DNA of 64,000 nucleotides from Nicotiana tabacum (Eukaryota > Streptophyta > Magnoliopsida > Solanales > Solanaceae). Under the pieces are notes generated by a model. That model saw only the letters and a program-made list of their open reading frames with translations. It searched no databases and was not told where the DNA came from. The translations under genes and the position numbers were made by a program. The stretch covers positions 103,283,501 through 103,347,500 of the forward strand of contig NC_134102.1 of NCBI RefSeq assembly GCF_000715075.1, written 5' to 3'. This document shows positions 1 through 11,389 of the stretch, one piece after another (the first letter of the stretch is position 1; every line of letters starts with the position of its first letter).

Positions 1-804
<804 letters not shown>

Positions 805-1524
805 TGTAATGACCCAACAGGTCATTTTGAATTTTAGAACCTTGTTCCCTAAAATAAAACTTTCCGTATGTGCTTTTATTGATTTATGACTTGCGGGGAT
901 GGTTGGTTCGGGATTTGGAAGTGTTTGGGTTGAAATCGGAACACTTGGTTCCTTAAGTTAGCCTTAAAAGGCCAAGTTTAACTTTGGTCAACATTTTGAG
1001 AAAATGACCCCAGAATCGTAATCTGATAGTTCCAATAGGTTTGTATGATGATTTCAGACTTGGGAGTATGTTCGAATCGGGGTTTGGATAACCCAGGAGC
1101 GTTTTGGCGCTTAATAGTGAAAAATCAACTATTTGAAGGTTTAAAACTCTTTAAATTTGGTTTGGTGTAGGTTTTTGAGTAATTGAAGTCTGTTTGGAAT
1201 TCCGAGTTTGGGAATAGTTCCGTATAGTGATTTAAGACTTTCACGCAAAATTTCATGTCATTCCGAGTAGCTTAAGTATATTTCGGCACATTGGAAATAA
1301 ATTGAAGAACTTTAAATTCTTAAGTTTGAATCAATTTGGTTTAGGGTATGATTCTTAGATTTGATGTTGTTTTACGCGTTTTGAGAGTTCGAGCAAGTAC
1401 GTTTTATGATTTCAAACCTATTGGTATGTTCGGGCGGGGTCCCGATGGTCCCGAGTGTTAAATGGACGAGGCTCGGACCAATTTTGGGAAATTGAGCAAG
1501 CACTGAAGCTCCCAGCTACTCTCA

Positions 1525-1835
1525 TAATCACACCTGCGCTTGGACAGCCGCAGGTGCGAGCCACCAATCGCAGGTGCGAACGAGAGGAGCCTGCCCAGCC
1601 ATCACAGATGTGAAGCATTTGGCGCACCTGCGAACGTGCAAGTGCGATGGCCTTGTGCGCAGAAGCGGAGGAATGTGCAGGTGCGAAGGAATGGGCGCAC
1701 CTGCGCTTGTGCAGAAGCGAGCAGCTCATTCGCAGGTGTGGAGCCAGTCCAAGAGGAAAAATCTTGCACCTGCGAGGCTTTTCTGCAGGTGCGAAAGCCG
1801 CAGGTGCGAATACCTTCCGCCAGGTGCGAAAAATT
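1525..1835. repeat. Cluster of CGCAGGTGCG dyads in LTR A
   Basis: About eleven copies of GCAGGTGCGA or its complement TCGCACCTGC lie in roughly 300 bp of otherwise AT-rich LTR, in both orientations and at irregular spacing. Each is a CGCA-NN-TGCG dyad. Short reading frames across this block on both strands are by-products of its higher GC content. Confidence 0.85.
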
Positions 1836-2343
1836 TGTCTGGGCGGAACTTTAAAATGGACGAAGTTCAGTCCATTTTTTCTCCATGTTTGGGCGATTTC
1901 AAAGCTCTTTGTGAGGAATTTTCAACTAACAACTTCGAGGTAAGTTAATTCTACACCCTTTGAGTTAAATACATAGATTATGGGTAGATTATAACTAGTA
2001 AATCTTAGAAATGAAGGGTTTAGGTGAAAAACCTAGATTTTTATAAAAATGAGATTTTAACCACAAAAAAAGGTTATGGAATTGGATAGAAATTATATAT
2101 TTGGGTTCTTGAGATTATGGGTAACGTTTTCATCCAAACATTTTCGGAATCCGGGCACGTGGGCCCAGGGTGAATTTTAGGAATATTACCATTTTGGATA
2201 GGATAATTTAGTTAATAGATGAATTTTGAATTATTGAGCATATATTAATTATTTTGTATAATATTTGGATAGTTTCGAATTTGTTGGCGTCAAATCGAGA
2301 ATTTTACGCGACGCGATAATCGGAAAGTGGACTTTGAGACAAG

Positions 2344-2460
2344 GTAAGTCTCTTGTCTAATCTTGTGAGGGGGAAATTACCTCATAGGTGATTAAATTAA
2401 ATAATTGTTGCTAATTGTGGGGGCTACGTATGCACGAGGTGACGAGAGTCCGTGCGTAGC
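2344..2460 (+). promoter_or_regulatory. Conserved LTR leader module (splice-donor site plus hairpins)
   Basis: Holds GTAAGT (2344-2349), a GAGG/CCTC hairpin just after it, and the hairpin 2423-2436/2451-2460 (GCTACG plus CACG paired with CGTGCGTAGC, with a bulge) whose loop contains GTGACGAG (2439-2446). The same order recurs in the other long LTRs of this window. Its function is unknown. Confidence 0.5.
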
Positions 2461-3210
2461 TACTATAAATGCTAAAGTCCGGGTAGTTTAGGACTCAAAG
2501 CATGAATTACGTGTGTAAATGGTATTCTTTGTTTAATTAATATTAATTGATATATATGAATATATTGTGAATTGTTAGATAAGGATATTAAAATATGAAA
2601 TTCTCATATGCTAAATTTTTGTTTAGATTAAATAAATGTTGAAATAAATTGTTATCCTCTCGAATAATTTTTACAATAAATACTCTTATTCCGGAGGTAC
2701 ATAAGAAAATTTCCTCCTTTCTTGTGGATCGGGCCGAACACCTCGGCAGGATAGATGCATCTATGGATCGTGTCGCACGTCTCTCGGTAGTGTACACAAC
2801 ATTCTAGATCGGGCCGTACTTCCTCGGCAGAAATCGTGCTTAATAATAATAATTACACGATACTTGGACAGTTTATTGCAGCTTGTAAAGCTATTTGATA
2901 AGTTGGAAATTTATTAAAATTGAATTGCAGCTTGTAAAGCTATTTGATAAATTGGAATTTTTATTGAAATTAAAGGGTTTAATTAATAGATTGGAAATTG
3001 TTGCATTTGAAGGATTTTTATTATTTCTGCTAATTGAATAAAATTATTGTTAACTCTGTGAATCATGCTGATTTGAATAATTATAATCTATTCCATTTAT
3101 TATTGCTGACCCTTAGTGAGTGTCAAAGTCGACCATCTCGTCTCTACCACTTCGATATTAGGCTTGATACTTACTGGGTACACGTTGTTTACGTACTCAT
3201 ACTACACTTG

Positions 3211-3227
3211 CTGCACTTTTAGTGCAG
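3211..3227 (+). other. Terminal LTR hairpin
   Basis: CTGCACT, a 3-base loop, then AGTGCAG: a perfect 7-bp stem. It follows the conserved TTACTGGGTAC and GTACTCATACTAC blocks. Equivalent hairpins occur in the other LTRs near 8758, 10174, 17777, 28671, 39689 and 57239. Confidence 0.6.
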
Positions 3228-3559
3228 GACCTAAGGCAAGTACTGGTGGGGGACCTATCGTCTTACACCCACGTTATCCTGGGTCATAGTGGTGAGCTGC
3301 CTTTCTGAGCCGTTATGCAGCTACTAGTGTCTCTCCTTGTGTTTTTCATTCTGTCTATTTTTATTTCAGACAATATTAGAGATTTTGTATAATCTATTAG
3401 ATGCTCATACACTTGTGACACCAGGTCTTAAGCACACACATTGGTAGAATTTGGTGTCTTATTATTTTTCTTGGTTTTAAATTTTATCGATATATGCTTA
3501 ATTTATTAGTTGGCTTGTTGGGCGCCATCACGAACTATAGGTGAAATTGGGTCGTGAAA

Positions 3560-3980
3560 GCAGGGACTTTACGGTGAGCTGCATTCCATGTTACGATCCG
3601 CAGCATATAGAGTAGCCATCAGAGCTCTTTATATTCTCCTGTCTAACTTGTATTCCAGATAGATGTTGTATTATTATTATTGTACTCCTTAGTAGATGCC
3701 CATGCACTTGTGACACCGGGTTTTGAGGGTTCCTACTAGTCGTTCATTATTGTAGTTCAAGTAATTATTACCGTTTCACCTTGTAATTTATATTTTATAC
3801 AAAAATTAGAAAATAAAATCACGGATTTTCTACGAGTGTCAGGTTTTACTCTACTTATTCAATGGGATTCATGATTTCAAAAATAATAAAATGTGTAACT
3901 AAGTTGATTAATCACCGTTTTCTTGCGTGACGGCAGCGCTAGGAACTATCACAACCTATAGTGGATTTTGGGTCGTGACA
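3560..3980 (+). mobile_element. LTR H, right end
   Basis: Continues LTR H after the nested solo LTR and ends in GGGTCGTGACA at 3980. It includes the block GTGCACTTGTGACACCGG seen reversed near 33010 and 28470. No PBS follows at 3981, so this is a 3' LTR or a solo LTR rather than a 5' LTR. Confidence 0.7.
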
Positions 3981-5700
3981 CAACAGAGATTTGGTGTGCA
4001 AGAATACATAATATATGAAATAATTAATGTTATATCATGAAATAAACTATGTTAATTAAAATAAATAAGCTATGTTATATGAAATAATTATTGTTATATC
4101 ATGAAATATCTCTGGCTCTGGGATTTCTTTCAGGTACTGGAACCAACACCACATGCAGCAACCCCATGCCACATGTGGCGCCCAAAACGCTATATACTCA
4201 TTCGGGGTTCATTTTACCCCATTTTTCTTGGCCAAACTTTGGGATTTTCCTCCACTCTTTTAAGACCTCCAACTCCCCCCATCTTCAAGGAGAGTAATCT
4301 CTACTAATTTGGTGTTTAATTCCATCAATTCCACCATAAAACTAACTCAATCCTCCATAAGATACATAAATTTTCAAGAAATCTCTTCAAGAACTCAAAG
4401 GAGGGTTTTGCAAGATTTCTTCCAAAAGGTAATCCTACACCCTTAGACTTACATGTATGGATATATTATAGGAATATGAGTATGAATTAAGTATTGTAAC
4501 TTATGGTATGGTGATTGGAAGCCATAAGTTCCTAATTTAAATACATAACAATTGTAGAGATTGAACGGTGATTATTTGATAGAAATTTATTGGTTGGGTG
4601 TGGATGGATGGTCATGTATGTGATGTTGGATGTTATGAATTGTTTAATAATTATGGTGGGATAAATTGTTGGTAAATGGTAGTAGTTGGATGACTAATTC
4701 TATGGTTAAGCGGTGTAGAGACTCATGCCTACTAGGTGTTTGATAAAATGCCTAAATGGCCTACATTATGCAATTTGTTACTAATATTAGTCCCATTGGA
4801 TGTTGTTATTGTAGATTGAAATTGCTTAGTGTAGTGGATCATTGTAGTATTTTTAAGGGACATATTTGAGGTATGTTGGTTAAACTACTCTCTTAAAATT
4901 TAATTCCATGATGTACCAGTAAGTTTCAAGTATGGTTGTCTCAAGTTCCTTATTCTACGTTCCGAGATGTTCCCTATAAATTAGATTGTCCCGAATAAAC
5001 AAAGTGTCGAGAATTATGTATTCGAATCGTGTTACGAATGTTCCTATCATATTATGTTATCCTTTGGGAATGTGTTCAAGAATGATATGTGTATTAAAAT
5101 GCTTTGTCTTTGAGTCATGTTTCAAATGAAGGCTATGATGACAAATTGTGTGAGAAAATCGCAATATGCTTATGACTCTTAATCGCTCATATGTGTACCT
5201 AAAGTCTTGATTGGAAATGTCTTATTGTTGATAATCTATAAAGATGGGTGGAAGTGAAATAAGTGAATTGGGGATATGAAGTGTGGCCAGCGTGCCAGAA
5301 GTGAAAGTTATACATGTGGCCAATGATGCCAATGAAATGAAATGAGGTGAGAAAGGTTATGAAATGAGCCTTGATTCAACTATTCCGAATTGACTTCGAA
5401 AATAGAATTGCCTAAAAGCTTATGAACTCAAGTCATTCCCATATGTGAATGTTTTAACAAATGCTATGCTTTGTGAGTATTTTCAATGTGTTTTGAGTTC
5501 TTACATATTCGTGAGTGAAAATTATGTATTGCCCTTTTTGGGGAAAATATTTCAAGAATAAATGGTGTGTTACTTGTTGATGATTTTAACTTTCACATCA
5601 ATTGTCAATTATTTTACTCCATTTCTTGGAAAAAAATCTTTTGTGCTTAAATTGTTCATTTCTAATGAACTTAAAGTTGTGATTTACGGAATAGTATATA
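3981..5700 (+). mobile_element. LTR-like unit E, left part
   Basis: Non-coding, with a TATA-like box followed by a leader and a GGTAAT site near 4430, which resembles the U3-R layout of a long LTR. It is interrupted at 5700/5701 by solo LTR B and resumes at 9110. Its own start is not clear: I find no convincing TG end after 3980. No coding sequence is supported here, and the short frames near 4100-4300 lie in the leader. Confidence 0.45.
4191..4198 (+). promoter_or_regulatory. Possible TATA box of unit E
   Basis: TATATACT in a locally GC-richer context, followed by a C-rich leader. This is position and composition evidence only. Confidence 0.3.
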
Positions 5701-6564
5701 TGTGATGACCCAAAATGTCATCTTTAAATTTAATAATTATTTTGTGTTCTAAGACCTCGAAAAGTACTATTTAACATTCCTCGATTTGCGTGCATAGTCC
5801 GTAAAAATTTCCGGAAAGTTTTCAGGTGAAAAATGGATTAAAATGTGAATTAGAGGTTTAAAACTCAACTAAGTTGACTTTGGTCAACATTTTGAGCAAA
5901 CGGACTCGGATCAGTGTTTTGACAGTTCCGGTAGGTCCGTATCTTGATTTGGGACATAGGCATATATCCGAAATCAAATTCCGAGGTCCCTAACCCGAGA
6001 TATGGAATTTTGATGAAAAATTAAAAGTTTAAGTTCAAATAGTGACCGGATGTCAAATTATGTGCAAACGATCCCAGAATAGAATTTTGATGATTCCAAC
6101 AGCTTTGTATGGTGATTTTGGACTTAGGAGCGTGATCGGAATTTTCTTTTGAAGTCCGTAGTGGAATTAGTCTTGAAATGGCAAAAGTTGAATTTTTGGG
6201 AAGTTTGACCGGGGGGTTGACTATTTGATATCGAGGTCGGAATCCGATTATGGAAATTGGAATAGGTCTGTTATGTCATTTATGACTTGTGTGAAAAATT
6301 TGAAGTCCTTCCGAATTGATTTGATGTGCTTCGGCACAAGATATAGAATTTGAAAGTTCAAAGTTCATAGATTTTGATTTGAGGTGCGATTTCGTCGTTT
6401 TGATGTTGTTTGATGTTGTTTTATGTCGTTTGAAGCCTCGACTAAGTTCGTATTGTATTTTGGAACATGTTGGAATAATTGGTTAAGGTCCTGAGGGTCT
6501 AGGGTGGATTTCGGAAGGTAAAGGGAATGAATTTCGGACAAAGAGGGTTGTTGGAAATTTGCAG

Positions 6565-6945
6565 AAATTTCGCGAGAAATTTTTGGTGCGTGGAGCCATT
6601 TTTGGAAGCTTATATCTCGCAATTCATATGAAATCGAAAACTTTCAAAATATAAAAGTTGTAGTCGTTTGATTCTAGTTTCCATAAAGTTAAACCATTCA
6701 TTATTTGGACATTTGTACAGAAAGTTATGATGGATTGAATGAAGGCTGGTAGAGCAGTTTCGCCAGAAATTTCTAATGCATGGAGCCGACTTTGGAAGCT
6801 TATATCTCGCAATTCATAAGGAATCGGAACATTGTCAAAACATGAAAGTTGTAGTCATTTGATTCTAGTTTTCAGAAAGTTAAACCAGTTATGATTTGGA
6901 CATTTGTACATAAAGTTATGATTGATTGAGGGAAGGCTGGTACAA
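6565..6945. repeat. 190-bp tandem duplication inside LTR B
   Basis: Two adjacent diverged copies with period about 190 bp. GGAAGCTTATATCTCGCAAT occurs near 6605 and again near 6795, followed by matching text to GGACATTTGTACA. The duplication is within the U3 half of the LTR. Confidence 0.85.
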
Positions 6946-7573
6946 GCAAGTTCTAGTGAACTTTTAGTGACGGAAAATGGACTTTTAGTGACAGATGGAC
7001 AGAAACTTAAGGACAAAAAATGGTCATTTCCTTCATTTCGTTTTGGATTTTTGGAGCACGGTTCTTTGGGCGATTTTCACGGAAAGACATTGGGATAAGT
7101 ATTTCTTATCCTATATTGATTATATTTCATGATTCCATACTCATTTACATCATGAATCCGTGAATTTATGGAAGAAAAATCAAGATTTTTGCAAAATCTT
7201 CCAAAAACAAAAATTCAAGATTTGGAGGTCGAGTTGTTATCGGAATTTGGTAAAATTGGTATGGATGGACTCGTAATTGAATGAGTTATCGGATTTTGTA
7301 AGTTTCACCGGATTCCGAGATATGGGCCCCACGGGTAAAGTTTGAGCTAAGTTTAGATTTTATTGAAAAATGTAATATTTTCTTATAAAATTGATTACTA
7401 TAATTTTTGTTGACTGTATCGAATTAATTATGACTAGATACGAGTCAATCAGAGTCGGAAAATTGAGAAAAAGGCATATTAGTTTAAATTGGAGCAAGTC
7501 GAGGTAAGTGACTTGTCTAACATTGTGTGGGGGAAATTCTCCCTAGGATTGATAATTGTAATGTATGGAAAGT

Positions 7574-7603
7574 CGTGTACACGAGGTGACGAGCATGTAC
7601 ACG
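7574..7603 (+). other. Perfect leader hairpin of LTR B
   Basis: CGTGTACA pairs with TGTACACG (8 bp). The loop includes GTGACGAG (7586-7593). Counterparts: 2423-2460, 17032-17066, 24867-24896 and, reversed, near 29275. Confidence 0.6.
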
Positions 7604-7945
7604 GGCTAAATGTGAAAGATTATGTTTTAAATTGTGTAGATCATTGTTGCGCATTAATTAAATTATTTCATTTTGTTATATTCTTCATTATTGATTTAAT
7701 GTTTATATTTTAAATCTTCTTGACCTTTTCCTACTAATTGTTTTATCTGTTTAGTTGGAACTTGGTTTCTTTTATTCTGTGCATTATTTGAAGGTTGATT
7801 TTTGTTAAATTAAATATTATTAATATGAAGTATTTGACATTTTAAAACTTGATATTGACGCAACGTATTAAAGATTTTGAAATATTATTTTACTGAATTA
7901 TTTACTCCTCAATATTTTTGTAAGATTTTCGAACTCATTGTGATG

Positions 7946-8155
7946 GAGCAGTGAGCTCTTTATTGTGAAAACATATTATTGTTGAATTATTTTGACATGA
8001 GCCGTGAGCTCTTTATTGTGAAAAAATATTATTGTTGAATTATTTTGACATGAGTCATGAGCTCTTTATTGTGAAAAAATATTATTGTTGAATTATTTTG
8101 ACATGAGCCGTGAGCTCTTTATTGTAGAAAAATATTATTGTTGAATTATTTTGAC
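7946..8155. repeat. 53-bp tandem repeat, 4 copies, in LTR B
   Basis: Units start at 7946, 7999, 8052 and 8105. Each begins GAGCCGTGAGCTC or a close variant and ends in TTGAATTATTTTGACAT. There are no unique spacers, so this is a minisatellite and not a CRISPR array. Confidence 0.95.
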
Positions 8156-9330
8156 AACTTAAATTATTTGAGCATCTGAGGTACAAATTATGATATATTG
8201 TGATATTGATACGCATGCAGTGGTATAAGGTCTGGGTATTGAAATGCGTGCGGTGAGATAAGGGTGGCTTGATACGCGTGGCTAGTAGGGAAAACTACTA
8301 GAAGTCATGCGGTATAATAAGGATGGCTAAAACGTGGGATGCTATTTCGGAAAAAAATATTTTCTTTAAAATAAATTGTGAAGGCTCCCACGGTGGGATA
8401 AGGAAATGAGATATTGTGAATTTTTTTATGATTTGGGACTACGAGGCGGTACCTCGGGAGTTCCCTTGTTGATATTGATTTATGGCCGCATTTTTCTTTG
8501 ATTATTGTTGTGATTTTCTTAAAGTTGGAAAGAATTCTATTTTGTTTCCACGAGGTATTTATTTGCCATTATTTGATGTAATTAAATGTGACATACTAGA
8601 TTCATTTCTATTGTCATTTTATCTTAAAATATTATTTAAATATTTTACCATGCCATTATTTATTCTCCAGTAGGGCCTGACATGACCTCGTCACTACTCT
8701 ACCGAGGTTAGGCTTGACACTTACTGGGTACCGTTGTGGTGTACTCATACTACGCTTCTACACATCTTTTTGTGCAGATCCAGGTACATCTTATCAGACC
8801 ATACATCAGTAAAATAGTTGTACGAGGAGACTTCGAGGTATATATGCCAGCGTCCGCAGACTCCGGAGTCCCCTTCTATCTTACTATGTTGTCTTCCTTA
8901 TTTTCTTTAGACTCTGATGTGTAGAGACATAAAGAATAAATTCTTAGAAGATTGTGACTTATTTTTACCGGATTTTGGGAGTTGAAATTGTTTGAATTGT
9001 AGTTTATTTATTTCAGATATTTATTATTATTCCGCATTGATAGGCTTATCTAGTCCTAGAGACTAGGTGCCATCATGACATCCTACGGAGAGAATTTGGG
9101 GTCATGACAATATATGTTGATATTTATGATGATGATGATACATGATAGGAAAGAAATTAAAGTGTGAAATATCAAATACGGCCACCGTGCCTTGTATAAA
9201 GAATCTTGTGAATGGCCAAAGAGCCAATGGAATATTGTTGTTGTTATTGGTTGAAAATACTAGTGGAGATTCATACGATGTAAAAGATGATGAGGTAAAT
9301 ACATTTGTACATATGTTATTTTTGTGAATT

Positions 9331-9478
9331 ATTCCTCTTATTTGGGATGAGATTGATGTGATAAAAGTATTCCCCTTATTTGGGATGAGATTGATGTGAT
9401 AAAATTATTTCCCTTATTTGGGATGAGATTGATGTGATAAAATTATTCCCCTTAATTGGGATGAGATTGAATGACAGA
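9331..9478. repeat. 38-bp tandem repeat, about 3.9 copies
   Basis: Units at 9331, 9369, 9407 and 9445 (the last partial) share CTTATTTGGGATGAGATTGA and differ at a few bases. Confidence 0.95.
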
Positions 9479-9513
9479 AAAGGATGATGTTGATCCACAC
9501 TGCATTGTGGTGA

Positions 9514-9880
9514 GACGGCCTAGCCGATCGGGTCATGATCGGACACCATGCCTCACACGTGGCGGTGATTGTGCTAAAAATTATAATTGAAATTGTGATT
9601 TTGGTTGATGTCTTCAAATAAGACGGTCTAGCCGATCGGGTCGTGATCGGACTTCGTGCTAGATTCACGGTGGTATATTTGCACAGAGATTGTGATTGAG
9701 ATAATGATTGTTGTTGATGTCCTCAAATAAGATAGTCTAGCCAATCGGGTCGTGATCGGACTCCGTGCTAAAAGTATGGTGGTATGGGTATTGATAGTGA
9801 TTGTGGCTGATGTTTCTAATGAGATGGACTAGCCGATCGGGTCGCGATTGGACTCCGTGCTAAAAGTATGGTGGTATTGG
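9514..9880. repeat. About 92-109-bp tandem repeat, 4 copies
   Basis: Copies start near 9514, 9622, 9731 and 9822. The core CTAGCCGATCGGGTCGTGAT recurs in each with small changes. The core holds the dyad CCGATCGG. Confidence 0.9.
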
Positions 9881-10173
9881 TATTGTAAATATTTTTATTG
9901 TAAAAGGTGATATTGTGAACAGTGATATATCGGTGCTAAACATCTCCCAACCAAAAATTATATTATCATCATATTTTGATTATCACTTCACAATGTTATC
10001 TTCATATTTTGGAAATTATTATGTTTTAACTGGGCATTTGAATATCATTGATTATTGATTGTTGTTTCCACGGGTTTCCCTTTCTTACATTGGCATTCTA
10101 TTTTGAAAGAGGATGGTTAGCTTTACATACTAGCACTATTCCATATGTGCGAACGTCTCTTTTGTCGGGGGCG

Positions 10174-10194
10174 CTGCATCTTCAATGGATGCAG
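10174..10194 (+). other. Terminal hairpin of unit E
   Basis: CTGCATC (10174-10180) pairs perfectly with GATGCAG (10188-10194) around a 7-base loop. It is followed by GTGATTC, comparable with CTGCAC/GTGCAG hairpins followed by ATCCAGG in the chromovirus-type LTRs. Confidence 0.55.
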
Positions 10195-10839
10195 GTGATT
10201 CAGCAGTGGACAACTTTGGTCCTCATTAGCAGTTACTCCCTATTCAACAGGTTTTGGTGAGCCCTACTCTATTCCTGGCCTGATGTTACTTGATGTTACA
10301 CTTTGTGTCTTGAGGTATAGTCGGGGCCTTGCTGTCGGCACTTTTATACTATTCTTTTGTCATACTTAGAGCCTCCGTAGACAGGTTGTGGGTGGTGTAT
10401 GATGTTGGGAATTGAAATGGAAATGTTGCTATTTGGCAAACATGTTTTCATTATATCTATAGACTTGTAATACTTTGAAAATTATGAATGAAGGTGCTAA
10501 TGGAATGCAATGGAGTTGTTAATAAAATATTTTCAGTATTTAATTAATGGAGTGCATCTCCTCTTTATTCATGGATGAGTTTGGGCAGAAAAAAATCTAA
10601 TAGGCTTGCTCAGCCAGGTTCACTCGTTTGAGCGCCGGTCGCGCTCCCTGAGTTTGGGGCGTGACATACGCACATATGGATTTAGTTTTTATTTTTTGTG
10701 TAGATAGATTTTAGTCTTTCGCTATGGTTCAATTGTGTATATGAGTACATATATAATTTGTTATAAGATTATTTATTTATGTTTTCCTGGTTCTTTATAT
10801 TACATGTTGTGTCATTTGTTTCTATTATATTGTTGTAGC

Positions 10840-10935
10840 AACTGTTTTTCACTTTATTTTTAATGTTCCTTAAGACGATAGTCTATCGGAAACAACCTCT
10901 CTACTTCCACAAGATATGAGTAAGGTCTGCGTATA
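10840..10935 (+). mobile_element. Old RTE-LINE or SINE 3' tail fragment
   Basis: Contains decayed versions of TCGGAAACAACCTCTCTACT and GTAAGGTCTGCGTA, which also occur in the 3' tail of the LINE near 13300. Tobacco TS-type SINEs are known to share such a tail, so SINE or LINE cannot be told apart from this scrap. Confidence 0.6.
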
Positions 10936-10957
10936 TTTTATAATAAAATTATCAATT

Positions 10958-11372
10958 TCAAACGATGGGCTACAAAACTAATAGAACCTCCAGTATGCAA
11001 CGCTCCACCCTTAGTAGAAACTCTGTTTAACTTTGCATATTCACTCCTCTTCTTTCACTCAGGGGTGTTCCACTTCTCCAAGAGTTTATTCCAGACATCT
11101 ACACGTATCCAATCAGGTTTGGTGCCACCTATCCTAGAAACATGATGTGAATATATTATCCACTTTTTTGGGTAGGTCAATGTTACTCAGATTAAGTTCA
11201 TTCATAAGCCCAATGATGGAATTCATGCCCGATTGAGAAATAGAACTATCCGACTTAATCTGAAGTAATTGAACAGTAACAGACAACTTGGAATGCCTTT
11301 AGTCTTCATACAACGGACAACTAGCTTCCTCTAACTCTTTGAAGAACTTCTTTTTATGATGTCGAATGATTC
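10958..11372 (-). pseudogene. Plant Ptta/En-Spm-type transposase relic
   Basis: Translating the minus strand gives two blocks I recognise as the plant En/Spm (CACTA-related) transposase-protein family. The first reads FFKELEEASCPLYED, then a stop, then a Lys/Ser-rich stretch ending LPKKVDNIF. In another frame the second contains KPDWIRVDVWNKLLEKW, an in-frame stop, then TKGGALHTGGSISFVAHRL. The order and the GG.LHTGGS motif fit the conserved region of that family. Frame change and stops make it a dead fragment; no termini are attached. It was found by direct translation, since stops break it into pieces too short to stand out as open frames. It could once have been a CACTA element or a captured gene copy. 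Confidence 0.7.
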
Positions 11373-11389
11373 ATTTAACTAACTGTTGT

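Larger units (their letters stand above)
805..3559 (+). mobile_element. Solo LTR A, nested in LTR H
   Basis: Starts TGTAATGACCC and ends GGGTCGTGAAA (expected end TGACA, one change). The flanks GTAGA (800-804) and GCAGG (3560-3564) agree at 3 of 5 bases and differ only by transitions, so they read as an eroded 5-bp target duplication. Sequence on both sides joins into one continuous copy of LTR H (compare the reverse complement around 33180). There is no internal region, so it is a solo LTR left by LTR-LTR recombination. It carries 5' splice-like sites at 1941 and 2344, a hairpin at 2423-2460 and a hairpin at 3211-3227. Confidence 0.8.
5701..9109 (+). mobile_element. Solo LTR B with ATATA target duplication
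   Basis: Begins TGTGATGACCC and ends GGTCATGACA. ATATA lies immediately on both sides (5696-5700 and 9110-9114), a perfect 5-bp target site duplication, and unit E continues across it. There is no internal region, so it is a solo LTR. At about 3.4 kb it is the longest LTR here, partly through internal duplications (6565-6945 and 7946-8155). It has GTAAGT at 7504, a perfect 8-bp hairpin 7574-7581/7596-7603 with GTGACGAG in its loop, and CTCGTCAC at 8687-8694 inside the ACCTCG/CGAGGT hairpin 8685-8708. Confidence 0.92.
9110..10666 (+). mobile_element. LTR-like unit E, right part
   Basis: Resumes after solo LTR B and runs to GGGGCGTGACA at 10666, a typical LTR 3' end for this superfamily but distinct from the others (GGGTCRTGACA). 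It contains two tandem arrays (9331-9478 and 9514-9880) and a perfect CTGCATC/GATGCAG hairpin at 10174-10194, in the position where the other LTRs have their terminal hairpin. No protein-coding region is supported. Confidence 0.55.

Noticed and set aside
1540..1948. Cys/Arg-rich small proteins in LTR A
   Set aside because: Three overlapping frames in the CGCAGGTGCG cluster; not conserved as protein and placed in an LTR.
7946..8155. CRISPR-like regular repeats (also 9331-9478 and 17350-17588)
   Set aside because: Units are contiguous with no unique spacers, no cas genes are present, and the sequence is a plant retrotransposon LTR. They are minisatellites.
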